Positions 46,816 to 58,819 of a DNA stretch of 64,000 nt are shown here, piece after piece; the first letter of the stretch is position 1, and each line of letters opens with the position of its first letter. The DNA lies in contig JAVMKO010000010.1 of NCBI GenBank assembly GCA_032164245.1, positions 32,066,189 through 32,130,188 of the forward strand. Direction: 5' to 3'. The notes below the pieces were generated by a model, which was not told the DNA's origin, ran no database searches, and was given only the letters and a program-made list of their open reading frames with translations. Origin of the DNA: Sternotherus odoratus (taxonomy: Eukaryota > Chordata > Testudines > Kinosternidae). A program made the translations under genes and the position numbers.

Positions 46816-48664
46816 TGAAGAACAAGCTCTATAGCAGTGCAGCAGCCCTCACATATGCAGTGTGATCAATGGGTACAGCAGGCCCAAAGTCCTCAACACC
46901 CTTTCATCTCCCAAGTGCCAGGATTAAACATAGATTAGGTTGCCTATTCTAAATACAGTGGATTCACCATTGTCCATAGCGGAAGTTTGTCCATATCACA
47001 ACAGGCTTTTCTGCTAGATCTTTCGGGTGGGCCTCTCAGGGGGTTGTTTAAACCTATTCACAATCATATTAAACTCTGCTGATACAAGTCACTCATAAAC
47101 CAAAATAAGATCATGCACACAGGAAGGAGTTTGCATCAGTTTAATGTAACTGGTTTAAAAATCTATTTAAGTTAAACTAGTGCAACTTTCTCATGTGGAC
47201 AAACTCTTGCACCAATTTTACACCAGATTAACTCCATTGATTTCACTGGAGCTACTGCTGATTTACACCGGTGAAAGGAAAAGAACATTCAAGTCCTGTG
47301 TGTTGTGTATTCTGCTGTGTTGTACCTGCTGTGCCTTTATTATTATGTATTTCCATAAACATGCACATGTGACTAAAATCCTTGAGGCAGAATCCAGTCT
47401 TGTTTTCACACACTTCACCTGTGTACGCCAATGGCACTATATAAACAACAATTACCGCAAAAGCACCACATGGTTTATGATAAGAAATAGACCATGGAAG
47501 CAGAGGCCAGAAGATCAGCACAGGCTGCTTAGTCAACACCAAGGAGCATTAGCAGAGCTATGCCCAGAACTAAATAGCAGGAACTGTGTGTCAGGATGAA
47601 GATTCATTGGTGGAGTTCTATGGGGTCCCAAAGCAGGAGGACTGAAAGCTGAGGTTTTATTTTGTACCGGCAGAGCTGCGTGCCCTATGCTTGGCTCTAG
47701 CAATTGCTATCAAGAACTTCCAGGGGTACTCTGTTCTCCAAGGCAATAAAAATTAAAACCTCTACTGCCCAAAGAGCAAGGATTGCTGGGAATTAAAGAC
47801 TTGGCAGCTTAGGAGGACTAAGCATGCCTTTTTGAGACCCTGCTTGAAACCTGACTCGTGTCAGATGTCACGGGAATCACATCAGCTCCTAACAGAATTT
47901 GATACAGTTGTGGAAAATGCTGTATATGTCTTTGCACTACTCCAGTACTGCTGAGGAGCATTGTTCTCAGGGGATAAGCAGTGTTTCTCCATAACATGTC
48001 CTATGTCATGCTTGTTTTTCCTCCCCTGTGCAATCCCCTGTGCTCCCTAGTGTCAGAACTTACCACACAACCCCCTCATTGTGCTCCATAATTTCATATT
48101 TCATTAAAAAGTGGAGAGATATGAGATTTTCAAAGCCATGAGAGGGGGACTTGGATGGGTGCCCAATTCCCATTAATTTTAATTAGGTGTCCAAATCCCC
48201 TAAGTAGCTTTGAAAACCTCACTCCGAGTCTCTGGCCTTACAGTCATGAAGAAAACCTTCCAAACGTGAACAGAGGGAGCGGAGCCAATGCAGTGTAGTC
48301 TGCCGAGTCTTCACAGAGCCTGAAGCAGTAGCTCAGAGAAGTGTGAACTGGCCTATTTAAATGCCTAGGAACATGACTGAGCCAGAAGCCTCACCCACCA
48401 AGTCTCCTAGACATTGGACTATCTTTGTGTTCACCTTCACAAACCAGTGACAACGTGGGCATGTGACATGGCCTAATTCCTTAGGATAACTGGAGTGGTA
48501 CACTCCAGTCTAAGACTGAGATGGGGTATACAAACCTCTCACGGGTTGAAAAGAGTTAACGAATTGGAGTGAGCACAATCTGCACCATCCGCTACCCCTG
48601 CAGTGGGTATCAGGCCTATAGGAAGAGGGTGAAAGGGGACAGTATAGCTACCTAGGAAGAAGAG
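46816..48664. repeat. SNX33 intron DNA with weak repeats
   Basis: A diverged palindromic repeat lies near 47195-47285 ('caccagattaactccattga', 'tgctgatttacaccggtga'). Nothing else is recognised. Confidence 0.4.
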
Positions 48665-48678
48665 CAGAAAACCAAGTG

Positions 48679-48813
48679 CCACTGCTTGCATCCGACGAAG
48701 TGGGTATTAGCCCACGAAAGTTTATGCTTCAATACTTTAGTTAGTCTTTAAGGTGCCACAGGACTCTTGGTTACTTCCGCTATTCCAGACTAACACGGCT
48801 ACCTCTCTGATTC
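48679..48813 (+). mobile_element. Solo 3'-end fragment of a Penelope-like element with 14-bp target repeats
   Basis: The 135-bp insert matches the outer part of the element at 18233-20657 ('gcatccgacgaagtgggtat', 'aaggtgccacaggact', 'ctaacacggctacctctctg'). It is bounded by identical 14-mers CAGAAAACCAAGTG at 48665-48678 and 48814-48827. Confidence 0.88.
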
Positions 48814-48827
48814 CAGAAAACCAAGTG

Positions 48828-49689
48828 AGGGAGAGAAGCCAGGAACCAGGCAGGACTGTGGCTAGTCAGAGCCTCCCTAGAGGGAAGGCAGGCTGAACAC
48901 TCAACTCTTTGGGTTTATCAGAGAGAGACCTGGTGATGAGATGGTAGAGGGTGCCTTACCTGAGGGGAAGGGTGGGGTCTGAGAGCTCAGCCACAGGGCA
49001 GGTGGCCCATTAACCTCAGAGGGACCGAGAACTAGGACAAAGACTCCTTTATTTTGGGATTATCTGGGACTGTGACTTTAGCCTCTGCTACTCCAGGAGC
49101 AAGGGAGCATGGGGTGAGGGTATCAGTGTTTGAACTTTCATAGTGAAATGGACAGAGAGCTGAGCCACCAGAATGGGCTGAAAACCTCACTGGGGAAACT
49201 GAGATGGAGCGAATACAGCACTGGGGACAGTGACCTGACAACAAAGACACTGATTGCCCCAAAACTCCTCAGACCTTGAGATGTGTTAGGTCCCTAAAGA
49301 TCATTTCCACCTTGTCCCCAATCAAGAGCAAGAATTATCTGGAAGATCCTAGTCTCCTCAGACACATAGGGAAATCCTACCCAAGCAGCAATATATGCAC
49401 ACAGAATCACCACCATTTCCCACTGTATCCTTTGTTTCCAATATACTGGATGTCTACTACAAAGGAGAATGCATGAACCGCCATTGGACTGCCCAGTGGC
49501 TATATGGTTTGACCTTGTTTGTCTGCCCTTATTATTCACTATTTCTAAACACTCTGTGAATGAGATCTTGTTCACATGAATATTAACAGATTGGGTGCTT
49601 GTCCTGTAAATACGGTTATTTGCATGGGAATGGGGTCATTAGTAATTCACTAATAGTTACGCACTGTACAGGAATCAGCATCATTTTGC
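48828..49689. other. SNX33 intron DNA, nothing recognised
   Basis: No exon, RNA gene or clear repeat seen. Confidence 0.45.
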
Positions 49690-50370
49690 ACAATGGACAC
49701 TTGACAAAATTACCAGACATAGTGATGGATGTTGGCGGGGGGTGGGAGGGTGCTCCAGGCTGAGGCAGGGGGTTGGGGTGTGGGTTCCAGTGTGGGACCA
49801 GAAATGAGGAGTTTGGGGTGCAGGAGGGGGTTCCTGGCTGGAGCAGGGAGCTAGGGTGTGGGGAAGCATGAGGGGTCCAACTGGGGGTGTGCAGACTCTG
49901 GTGGGGCTGGGGATGAGGGGTTTGCGGTGTAGGAGGGTGCTCTGGGCTGGGACCAAGAAGTTTGGGGGGTGGGAGGGGTATCAGGGCTGGGGCAGGGAGG
50001 TGGAGCATGGGGAGCCTGTGTGTGCAAGCTCTGCGCAGCGCTTACCTCCAGCAGGTCCTGGAAGCAGCAGCATGTCCCACCCTCCAGCTCCTATGCAGAG
50101 GCATGGCCAGGTGGCTCTGTGCACTGCCCCATCCACAGGCAATACCCTCACAGCTCCCATTGGTCGTGGTTCTTGGCCAATGGGCTGGGAGCCACAGAGT
50201 CAGTGCTTAGGGATAGGGGATGGAGGCAGCATGCCTGCAGAGCCACCTCGCTGCACAACAGCAGGAACGTGGAGTCACTTGTGGGGAGCCACCCAAGGTG
50301 AGCGCCCCCACAGACCTCAAAATGTTTACCACGGACACTTGTGTCCATTTACAGACACTTTGACAACCCC
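49690..50370. repeat. G-rich interspersed repeat candidate
   Basis: A G-rich half with repeated 'gggg.tgg.gtgtggg' words is followed by a GC-rich half with 'cccattggtcgtggttcttggcc' type inverted CCAAT boxes. The edges carry 'tggacacttgacaaaatt' and, inverted, 'acagacactttgacaacc', hinting at terminal repeats. Class unknown. Confidence 0.35.
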
Positions 50371-50779
50371 TGGCGCTGTAGTCCTGTTGAAGAAATTTCA
50401 GTTCTTCAGATCAGGGAAGCAGAAAAATCCCATGTGACCAAACACCACAATTAGTCAAATGGAACAACTTACAAACAAGCCCCATGTTTGCACAACCTGT
50501 TCAAAGAATCCCCACTCAAAAAATGGATTCGAAAAATCTAAGTATGTTTAGGAAAAGAATAAAAGTGTAAATTTTCAATGAACTTTGGGCTTTGCTCTCC
50601 GCTGGCTTCTTGTGCAAAGTGGGTGTAATGCAGAGCTCAGCAGGAACCAGAGTTTATGTTTTGTAGGAAATTCCACAACTTCCATTTTTCTCCATTTTAA
50701 AATGGACAACAAACTAAATATTTCCTGTGAAACAAAATCCCCCTCAAAACATTTTAACATCAACAGAAATGTTTCCTTT

Positions 50780-51070
50780 TGATACAGTCAAAATATTTCC
50801 TTCCAATTTCAACCATTTAATATTTTTTTTCTTTTTTAAACTATGAAAACAAACAATTAATTTTGTTTCAAAATGAACAATTGAAATGGACTATTCGGGA
50901 GATGTCCAAATGAGACATTTTGATGTCACCAAGAACCTTCATTTCATTTCTTTCTACAGAAAATTTTGTCAAAATGACACATTTTTCAAAACATGTTAAT
51001 TTCAACCCAAATGTCAATTTTTTTTGTCAAAAAAAGACATTATGATTAAAAATTACCAACCAGCTCTAGT
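50780..51070. repeat. A/T-rich MITE-like sequence
   Basis: Words such as 'aaaattttgtcaaaatgaca' and the right end 'accaaccagctctag' relate it to 41488-41841. The left border is not clear. Confidence 0.45.
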
Positions 51071-51229
51071 GTCAAGTACTGCCAAATTAAGAGGATAGTG
51101 TTTCACCCTCACTTTGCAGTGGGGTAACTTATTGCAAATCAGAAGAATCAGACTCATTCTTAGAAATGAACAATTCAATCAGCCTTGATTTTAAAATACA
51201 GCAGCAATAAGGATATTGCCTTGTGTCCA

Positions 51230-52070
51230 GGTTAAGTCAAGATGGGTTTCACAAGGCACAGGGTGCCTATGCAGTTCCCCCAGGGGGGAGGCTGTTTGGG
51301 TCCCCAGGCCTCCTCCCCCCCCCCCCCCCCCAGAGCCTGGGAGGCAGGAGCTGGGGGGGGGGGGCACTTTTGGGGCCCCACAGGCCCAGAGTGGCCCAGT
51401 GGATTAGCGGGGAGCCGGGAGGAGCCGCACAACACTTCCCTTGCCCAGACTGCAGCCGTGTAACTGGGGGGAGGGAGCTTGGAGAATGAGATCCGCTGCC
51501 CCCCTCACACACACACACTCACTGGCAGCAGCAGAAAGCAGAGTAGCCCACCACCAGCCTGTTCTATTCCACTAGCTCCAAGCCACACTCCCGCCTGCCA
51601 GCCCCTTGCAACAACTCCCTCCAGCCCACTTTTCCCTTGTGCCACTCCCTCCCTGCCACTGCACCCCCTGCAACAATTCCATGCACCCCCCTCTCTGCCA
51701 CCTTCACCCCCTGGAAGAGCCCCCATTCGAACCCCCTCTTTGCAGCTCCCCCCGGTGCCCCCTGCACTTTGTGAAGATCTGGGCCCCTAGGGGGAACTTG
51801 GCCATAGGAAGGTGGGGGCTGGACATCAGAGGGGGGTGCAAGGTGGAAGTTTTGCCTAGGAAGTTTTGCAAAATATCCTTGCACCGGCCCTGGGGCCAGG
51901 AGTAGAGCAAGGGGGAAGGGTAAGAGGGAGTTATCCGGGGCCCCAGACCCCCTTAGGGATGGCCTTGCCCCTCGCACTGGGTGCAGCCCGTGGCATGGCT
52001 GGCCAAGGGATAGGGCTGGTTGCCAGGGATGGTGCTGCCTAGGGCACCATGAAATTTGGGGCAACTTGAG
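51230..52070. repeat. GC-rich, C/G-tract-rich repeat region
   Basis: It has a 15-base C tract at about 51316-51330, a G tract at 51353-51363, then C-rich sequence ending near 51893 with 'ccttgcaccggccctg', which looks like a hAT terminus (CAGGGCCGGTGCAAGG on the - strand). The overlapping frames on both strands are compositional. Confidence 0.35.
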
Positions 52071-52077
52071 AAGGCAC

Positions 52078-52200
52078 TTTATTATTTATATCACAGGAGT
52101 ACCTCAGCATCCTAATCAGGACCCCATTGTGCTAAGCGCTTTAACAAAGAGTCAGTCCCTACCCCAAAGAGCGGGCAGTAAACTAGCTGCTTCACAGGCA
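52078..52200 (-). repeat. MIR-like SINE 3' part
   Basis: 'cccattgtgctaagcgcttt' and 'cagtccctaccccaaagagc' are the SINE tail read on the - strand. Confidence 0.6.
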
Positions 52201-52362
52201 GATACATGAGTTCTCTTTCAATTTCGCTTTAGCTTCCGAGGGCTGAATTAACAGACAGAGCTTTTCCCTCTCTTATTTCTGACTTTTAGGCCTTGCCTAG
52301 CTTAGAATGTTTTGTCATGTTGTAGCTGTTTAAATAGATCACCAATTCACTTGAGCTAACTA

Positions 52363-52610
52363 AGGCCTTGTCCATACACAGAAATTGTACCAGTTTATCT
52401 GAGGCCTTGTTCACATGCAGAAGTTTCAATAGTTTCACTAAAATCAGTTTTCAGACTGATTTAAATGAGTGCAAACCCCTGCATGAACCCTCTAATTTTG
52501 GTTTAAAGTGGCTTATTTCAGTTTAGCTTAAAGTTGTTCCTAACTGACTTGAGTTAAATCCAAATAACCCTGGTTTAAGCCAAAATCAAAGCATCCACAT
52601 AGCCTTTTAC
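52363..52610. mobile_element. MITE, 'aggccttgttcacatgca' ends, possibly with a second nested end
   Basis: 'aggccttgtccatacacag' at 52363 and 'aggccttgttcacatgcag' at 52402 are direct copies. The right end 'catccacatagcctttt' is the inverted partner. Borders are uncertain. Confidence 0.45.
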
Positions 52611-53563
52611 ACCAGTTTAACTAAATCGGTTTTAAATACACCATACATTCAATTGCTGCAATTTTCTCATCAAGCTCTAACATGCGTGTAAATGCAAATG
52701 ATGGCACTCCACCTATGTTTAATCTTGGGCATGATTCACCCTAAGGCTTGGGGAGGGTCAAAGGAAAAATGATGCAGACAGAGAAACTGGTCTGAAAGTC
52801 AGAACGAGCCATAAAGTGAGCCACAACCAGAAACACTTTTTGTGGAATAACTAATTTAGCATTTATATTCAAGTTCACTGGAAATTAACTAGCTCGCTGG
52901 ACACCATGAACAAAAGTCACCATCTAAACAAGGCTTTTGGGGGTAGCTGATGCTTGTGGGAAAGGCTGTTTCTATTTCTTTTAATTCTGTGAGAAGGAAT
53001 TCTGCTCGCCTGTTTGCCACATTCCTCTCCCCCATTCTTGAGCGCTGAGTCCATTTGCATGAAAACAGAATCTCTTCTTCCTAAGAGTTTCTATCAAGGC
53101 CAGCTGTGTACGCCTGACCTGAGGTTAGAGTCCTCTGTTTGTGACAGCACAGTAGGAACATGATGTCACAAACAGTGGATTATGACTCCTGGTCAGGATG
53201 TAGCAGGAACATAAGGTCTCTTTAGCCACAAGCCTCGTTCAGGGCAGATTCTGGGCCCTACTTTCATACAAAAGCCCTTAGTAATAAAGAATGAGTGGAA
53301 AGAAATATAGAAAATCTTGAAGGTTAAATTCCATCTTGGGGTAAGGAAGCAAAGGCAGCTGAGTGACACCCAAGAGGAATTTGGCTCCCAAGATTTAAGA
53401 AGAATTGTTTCTAGCTGAAATCTATTATCCAAATTTTCTGGGTGGTGGCAGCTGCTGCTCTCCCAGGGGTAGATTCTTACATTCTCCCGCAGAGAATAGC
53501 ACTTTACTCCATTAGTAGTGCCATTCATTCCCATGGAGCTAGTTGCAATAGCAAGGTTCTTCT

Positions 53564-53915
53564 GAGACCACGTCTACACTACAAAATGTTGTCAACTTGA
53601 CTTGTGTCGGCACACAGATACCGCAGTTATTAAATCGCTTGTGTGTGGACTTGGCTGTTTGTGGCGGCCGTGCATGTCCACACCAGTAGCGCTTGTGTCA
53701 ATCGTACTGTCACTGTGGGGCATTGTGGGACAGCTCCTAAAAACCGGTAACAGTCAATGTAAGCAAGGCAGCGTCTACACTGACATTGCATCAACCTAAT
53801 TACGTCGAACCTGACTGTATGTCGCTCAGGAGGGGTTTTACTAAATTGTCACAACTTACTAGGTCAATGTAAGGCAGTTTACGTCCACCTACCCCTGTAG
53901 TGTAGACTAGGCCTC
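53564..53915. mobile_element. MITE with 'cgtctacactaca' inverted ends
   Basis: The left end 'gagaccacgtctacactaca' and the complement of the right end 'gaggcctagtctacactaca' match at 17 of 20 positions. The interior has a third 'gcgtctacactgac' at about 53771. Confidence 0.7.
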
Positions 53916-54157
53916 AGTTTAAGGGTGGTTCTCAGTATTTAGCAGGACACTTCCTCGTGAACACGTAAGCATTTTTTTTTTTTAACCTGCAAGCCAGGTG
54001 TGACTCACCGTTCTGGTAAGATAAACCAGATCCCACCCATAAACCACAGCACGACTGTCCCTGCTATTGCTTCCTGGATACATATAATGTCATTGTAGAA
54101 AAGCACCTCACACCCCAGCCTTCCTGCTTGTACTTTTCACTGGCAAAATATTTGCCC

Positions 54158-54193
54158 TGGAGTGAAATAAGAGCTGGAGTGAAATAAGAGCCA
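54158..54193. repeat. 17-bp tandem duplication
   Basis: 'ctggagtgaaataagag' occurs twice in a row. Confidence 0.85.
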
Positions 54194-54886
54194 GCTTCTT
54201 CCCCTTGGGTGGAAATGCAAGTCAAGGGGGCTGGCAACCTCGAAGCAAGACAGAGAGTCTATGGGTAGATTTTTCTCCAGTGGGAGTTAGGTCCCTCTGT
54301 GAAGGCCAAGGCTGTTTTTTTTTGAGCAGCCATTTTGTTCCTGCAGCACCTCCAACCTGGGCCTCCTGGAGTTGTTTACAATGCAGTACCTCTTGTTTTG
54401 CGGCATGTCCCCACGTCACATTTTCGCCAGGCCACATATGACTAGAGGAGGTATCCTGGCACAAACAGTAGGACTTCTGAGATTGAAAGGGACTGCCTTT
54501 CCCCAAGTGCACTACTTTCTATAGTGATTCGCACAACTCTGCTGCTAGCCAAACACAGACACAAATGGTGTGTTCAGGAATCCAGGCCTCCCCAGGACTC
54601 TGATGCCCGATACTCTGACAAGCAGCATGCCAAGACTTTGTGCCGGCCTTATTACTCCCACCTCGCCAATAATTGTCTCCTGTTTCCTGGGCACTCTCTG
54701 TCCTCTGCTGGGATAAGACAAGTTTCTCCCACTCTCTGGCCCAATGGGGCAGCTTGGCTCTGCTTTGGCAGACATGGGGCAATGAATTTCCAAGAGATCT
54801 TGCTCTCTGTGCTCTGAGGCTCTCCGAGAGGAGCTAATGGAGGGCTTGGGCTTTCCTAGAAGCAAAAGACTGTGTAGGTTCAGAGC

Positions 54887-55016
54887 TAGGGTGATCAGAT
54901 GTCCTGATTTTATAGGGACAGTCCCAATTTTTGGATCTTTTTCTTAAATAGGCTCCTATTACACCCTCACCCCCACCCCCAGCCTGATTTTTCACACTTG
55001 CTGTCTGGTCCCCCTA
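54887..55016. mobile_element. Short MITE, 'tagggtgaccagac' family, copy 2 (inverted relative to 14452-14573)
   Basis: It starts 'tagggtgatcagatgtcctg' and ends 'cacttgctgtctggtccccc'. The internal 'ttttatagggacagtcccaa' is the complement of 'ggcactgtccctataaaatt' in copy 1. Confidence 0.75.
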
Positions 55017-55529
55017 CTCAGAGCAAACACAATCCTACCCACTTGCAGAATGTGCCCTGGGCAGCTCCCTGCAACCAGCATCGCAAATACAAATTCATCA
55101 CAGTCAGCTCTGCCAGTGTGGGAAACAGGGATATATCTGAGGCTAGGTTTCCTTTCCCATCCCACCCCCGTTACTGGGGAGACTGAGGATACTTAATCAA
55201 AGTCTCATTATCTTAATGAAAGAGATGAGAAAGGAGGAGGAGGAGCTGGCTGGTCCTGGTCATGAGGTGATTCCTAAGCAGGGTTCATTCAAGAAAGTCT
55301 CTGTCAGGGCTGGACTCCCCAGCGAAGAACCAATCACAGGGCTGCCAAAATGCATTCTGCTTCCCCACGTATGAATCGGCGGGAAGGAAATTAGGCCTCA
55401 CGCCACAGCCAGAGTCAGGTAAAATGTCAGGCGGTCACACAGAAAGCCAAGAAACATAGAGCAGTAAGCAGCAGCACATCTGACTTGTGCATAAGGCGGA
55501 TCCTGGTCCCAGATTCAAACAACCCTTTC

Positions 55530-55915
55530 CAGAGGCAGCATAGTCTAAGAGACGGAATATGAGTCTGGGAGAAACAACACTTGAGCTCTGCCACTGACTC
55601 ACTGTGTGCCTTGGGGAAGTCACTTAGGCCCAAATTTCCTCAAGCAGCCTCTATTATTAGCTGTTCTACTTTAGACACCTCAACAACTTGCAGAATACCG
55701 AGCATTCAGAACTCCAGCTGAAGTCTCCAGGGGCAGGGGTTACTAAGATCCTCTGAAAACCAGGCTCTGGTGCTTTCCAAACTTGGCACCTCAAATTCCA
55801 GGTCCCTGTTGAAACCTTGGACCCTAATTTAATTGTTCTCAGGTTCCCTGGCTGTAAAATGAGAGCAATGATATGCATCTGCCTTTTAGTATTAACAGGA
55901 GGTTGAATTAGTTAA
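55530..55915 (+). repeat. MIR-like SINE, split
   Basis: Head and core at 55530-55665 ('ggcagcatagtctaagagac', 'gtgccttggggaagtcactt') and a possible tail near 55850-55915 ('ctgtaaaatgagagcaatga'). Confidence 0.5.
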
Positions 55916-56139
55916 TGGGTGCACCGCATTTTGAAAGGCAAAGTACCGTGAATCTGCTATTAAGAGGCTGCCTACCTCCTGTCTTGAAAGACCACCCCAG
56001 ATTATCTCTAAGGGAATGCAGTCCAATCCTCCTCCACCTTCAGGAGAAGGACACCTCCATTAAAACAGTCAAATGTTGCCTGTCCATAGGGCGGTCTCCT
56101 GAGACGGGCTTATCAGGACAACAACTGGGCATGGCTTAC

Positions 56140-57580
56140 CTTTCTGAAGGTGAATGATGTCTGGGAAGTTGGAGAGGAGCCCTTGGTACAAGGAGAGCGT
56201 GTCCAGCATGAGGAAAAGGTCGTTCTTGGGCTGCTCGGCGAACATCTCCCCAACGGTCTCATACGTCCTGCCTGTGTGCGAGATGGCGTTGTTGAGCGCG
56301 TCCGAACTGTAGGGCGGGTCCATCTGGAAGGAGTAACTGATGGCTTGGAAAGCATTCCCCAGCTTCTGGAACTCCTTCCGGAACCCCCCCACATGCTTTC
56401 GCACCAGCTCCGAGGCCACGTTGGTCAGTTGCAGGACACTGTCGTCCATCTTCTTGCTGAAGCTCTTAAAGGAGTCCACCCGGTCTTCCACGTCCTGCAG
56501 ATCCTGGTGCTCTGTGGGGATCTGGAAGGTCAGCAGGAAGCTGGCCCCCACCATCTCATCCTTCTCTGCTCGCCGCTTGCCCATCTTCCACTGCTTGTCA
56601 TCGCGGCAAGTGAGGAAGTGCTGGAAGCCCTCGTACTGGGACAGCACAGGGTGGCTGGTCATGTGGTCCATCCACAAGATCAGCCTCCGCTTGCGCTTCT
56701 CGATGAAGTCCTCCTCAAAGCGCCCAGTGGCCTGCTTCTCGGGCAGGTGGGGAACTGAGATCACTGTGAACTTGTTCAGCAAGCGGTTGTACAGCCAGTC
56801 AAAATGCTTGTACCGCCGGTAGACTGGAGCGTTGATGCTGCTGGGGGTCAGCTTGTAGGAGATGTAGCTCTTGATGCCCTTGAATTTTGTTTGCTTGGTA
56901 GGCTCCTCCACAGAGCAGATGAAAGGATGTGGGTTGGCCCTCCACTGGGGGCCCTTGGGACCCATCTCAATGGAGTAGGTCTCAGAGATCTTGGACATCA
57001 TAGGCACATCTCCCAGGATAAAGGCCTCCACCCCAGAGCGGACGAAACAGGAGAAGCGGTTGAGGTTCCGCCCCACCACACTGCCCCTCTTGGAGGAACT
57101 GATGCTGTCCTGCCTCTCCAAGGCTGGCTTCGGACGATAGCCGGCATTCTGGTGGGGATACGCCGCAGGGTACTGCAGGTTAGGGGAGGGATGCCCATTG
57201 GTGCCAGGGCTGCCCCGCGGCTCTTCCACCACTGTGCAGCCATCGTCCCAGTCATCCCAGTCATCATCATCGTCATCCTCAAAGCTGCCCTGGTGGGAGG
57301 TGTTGGTATTGGTGTTGGAAGGGGGAATGTAGAAGGACTCATTCCCAGGGGAGCTGGCTGGACTGTTTGAATAGTCTGTATAACTGGAGCTCGACCGGGA
57401 CCTGAGGATCTCGACGTAAGAGGCGGGGAAGATGCCAGTTTCTCCTCGGCTGTTCTTGCCCTGCAGCCACCCGTCCAGGGAGTTTTCGCTGAAGATCACC
57501 AGCTCCTCATTCTCCTGGATGCTGATCTCTTCTTTGTTTTCACTCTGGAAGTTGTAAAGTGCTCTGGCTTTCAACGCCAT
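56140..57580 (-). CDS. SNX33: SNX33 first coding exon (SH3, PX, first part of BAR)
   Basis: It encodes residues 1-480 plus the first base of codon 481 of sorting nexin 33; with the last exon the protein is 564 residues, close to the 574 of the human protein. Family role: SH3-PX-BAR sorting nexins bind phosphoinositide membranes, bend them, and work with dynamin and WASP in endocytosis. The SH3 domain spans about 1-61 (ALYNF, W38, FPASYVE). An acidic linker EDDDDDDWDDWDDGC lies at 101-115. The PX domain spans about 215-335 (RRYKHFDWLYNRL, HLPEKQATGRF, RKRRLILWMDHM) and the BAR domain starts near 350. The start is ATG at 57580, context AGTCATGG, opening MALKARALYNF as in relatives; the frame upstream has no ATG. 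The donor is AAAG|GTAAGC. Confidence 0.96.
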
Positions 57581-57677
57581 GACTGCTCCCTTGAGGACTG
57601 TATAACTTGACACCCCCCAGCGCCACCACTAACCAACACCTCAGACACGTCAACAGTCAGAGACACCGGTTTATAAT
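57581..57677 (-). other. SNX33: SNX33 5' UTR part of the first coding exon, with acceptor
   Basis: On the - strand 'ctcctttccacatcactgtttcag' is a good acceptor with AG at 57679-57678, so a non-coding exon should lie upstream. No in-frame start codon occurs between it and 57580. Confidence 0.55.
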
Positions 57678-58780
57678 CTGAAACAGTGATGTGGAAAGGA
57701 GTTTAGTTGAATTCACCTCAAAGTAACAAAAATAGATATGTTTATATTTTTTTCTAAAAAAATTTAACTTCAAGGCCTATACATTAACATTACAGTCTAA
57801 ATTCATTGGTTAAAAATGGCATTCCTAGGGCAATCAAACGTGTTTTGCACCTCCGATTAGGTGACGTAGGCCTCAGTCAGATGAGTACACATCCATAAAG
57901 TTGTTAGATCCATGTAGCTGTTATCTAGCTGGCAGTCTGTCTCTGTGCTGTTCACCTTTCCTGTTTGAATTTACATTAAAAATATCCCCCAAATAACCTT
58001 GATTGAATGCAAGAAATCAAAAATCAGGGGGCCCTTTATTTTTTGCTGGAATTCTCTTTTTTAAGGATTAAGGAAAAAAATTGTAATTCTTGACCCATCT
58101 TCCAAAAAGCATATCCAGTGCAATTCAGAATCACAGTGCTTGAAAAATACCTTTTTTTAAAAGGCAAAACAAAACAAAAGCACAACCTTAAATGATCCCA
58201 ACACAAATACTTTGCAATTCCTGATGGGGCTGATTTTTTGAAATCCACAAACCTCCAGGGGGGTGGAGGAAACTAAAAAGCCAAAAAGCAATCCAAGATT
58301 GAATGTGTCACGCCTCTCACACAGCAATAACAACACGGTCGCCTAAAAAAACCCACCCTCTTCAAGATGTTAAAAGTTCACACAAAGTTTAAAAAGTGAG
58401 ACAAAGAGAAGTATCTGGGCTCTTCCGGGATAGGGAATCTTTAAATCACTTTTACAATCCCAACTGGCAAGTGCCAAGTAAAAAGGGAAGGATTTGCCAC
58501 TCACCCACCGACACAAAGTTAGGCAAGCCCCTGATGAGGGCTGAAAGATTTTAGAGTCAGATCCATCGATTCCGTCTGAATCCTGTTTGGCAAAAGGGGT
58601 TTCTTTTGTTGGGATTATTTCCTGGACAACTCCTCTCTGCGCCCTGAAATTGATACAGTCAGAACAAATAATGATCCAGCCCTTTGGAGAGGAAACAAAA
58701 ACCAACCATCAAAAATGTGGCAAATTCCCTTCTCTTCAAACGAGCTGCACACAAAACCCACCGAAGTTCCTTCCAAACGC
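57678..58780 (-). other. SNX33: Probable SNX33 first intron
   Basis: A/T-rich sequence without a recognised gene. A GTGAGT donor on the - strand (GT at 58504-58503) could end the first exon; other donors are possible. Confidence 0.35.
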
Positions 58781-58819
58781 TGCAGTGTTTCCAGGATGAA
58801 AAACCAAAGCGTCAGGCAA

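Larger units (their letters stand above)
42504..56139 (-). other. SNX33: SNX33 intron between the two coding exons
   Basis: The intron has donor G|GTAAGC at 56139-56134 and acceptor TTGCAG at 42509-42504. It holds the CR1 copy, a solo Penelope-like end, several MITEs and SINEs. No other exon was recognised. Confidence 0.9.

Noticed and set aside
49616..50437. 130- and 193-codon frames in the G-rich block
   Set aside because: Pro- or Gly-rich low-complexity translations of a repeat.
51479..52064. Several frames in C-rich sequence
   Set aside because: Homopolymer and C-rich repeat composition; no domain.
56150..57370. Long + strand frames antisense to SNX33
   Set aside because: They are shadows of the SNX33 coding exon, with no start or splice support.
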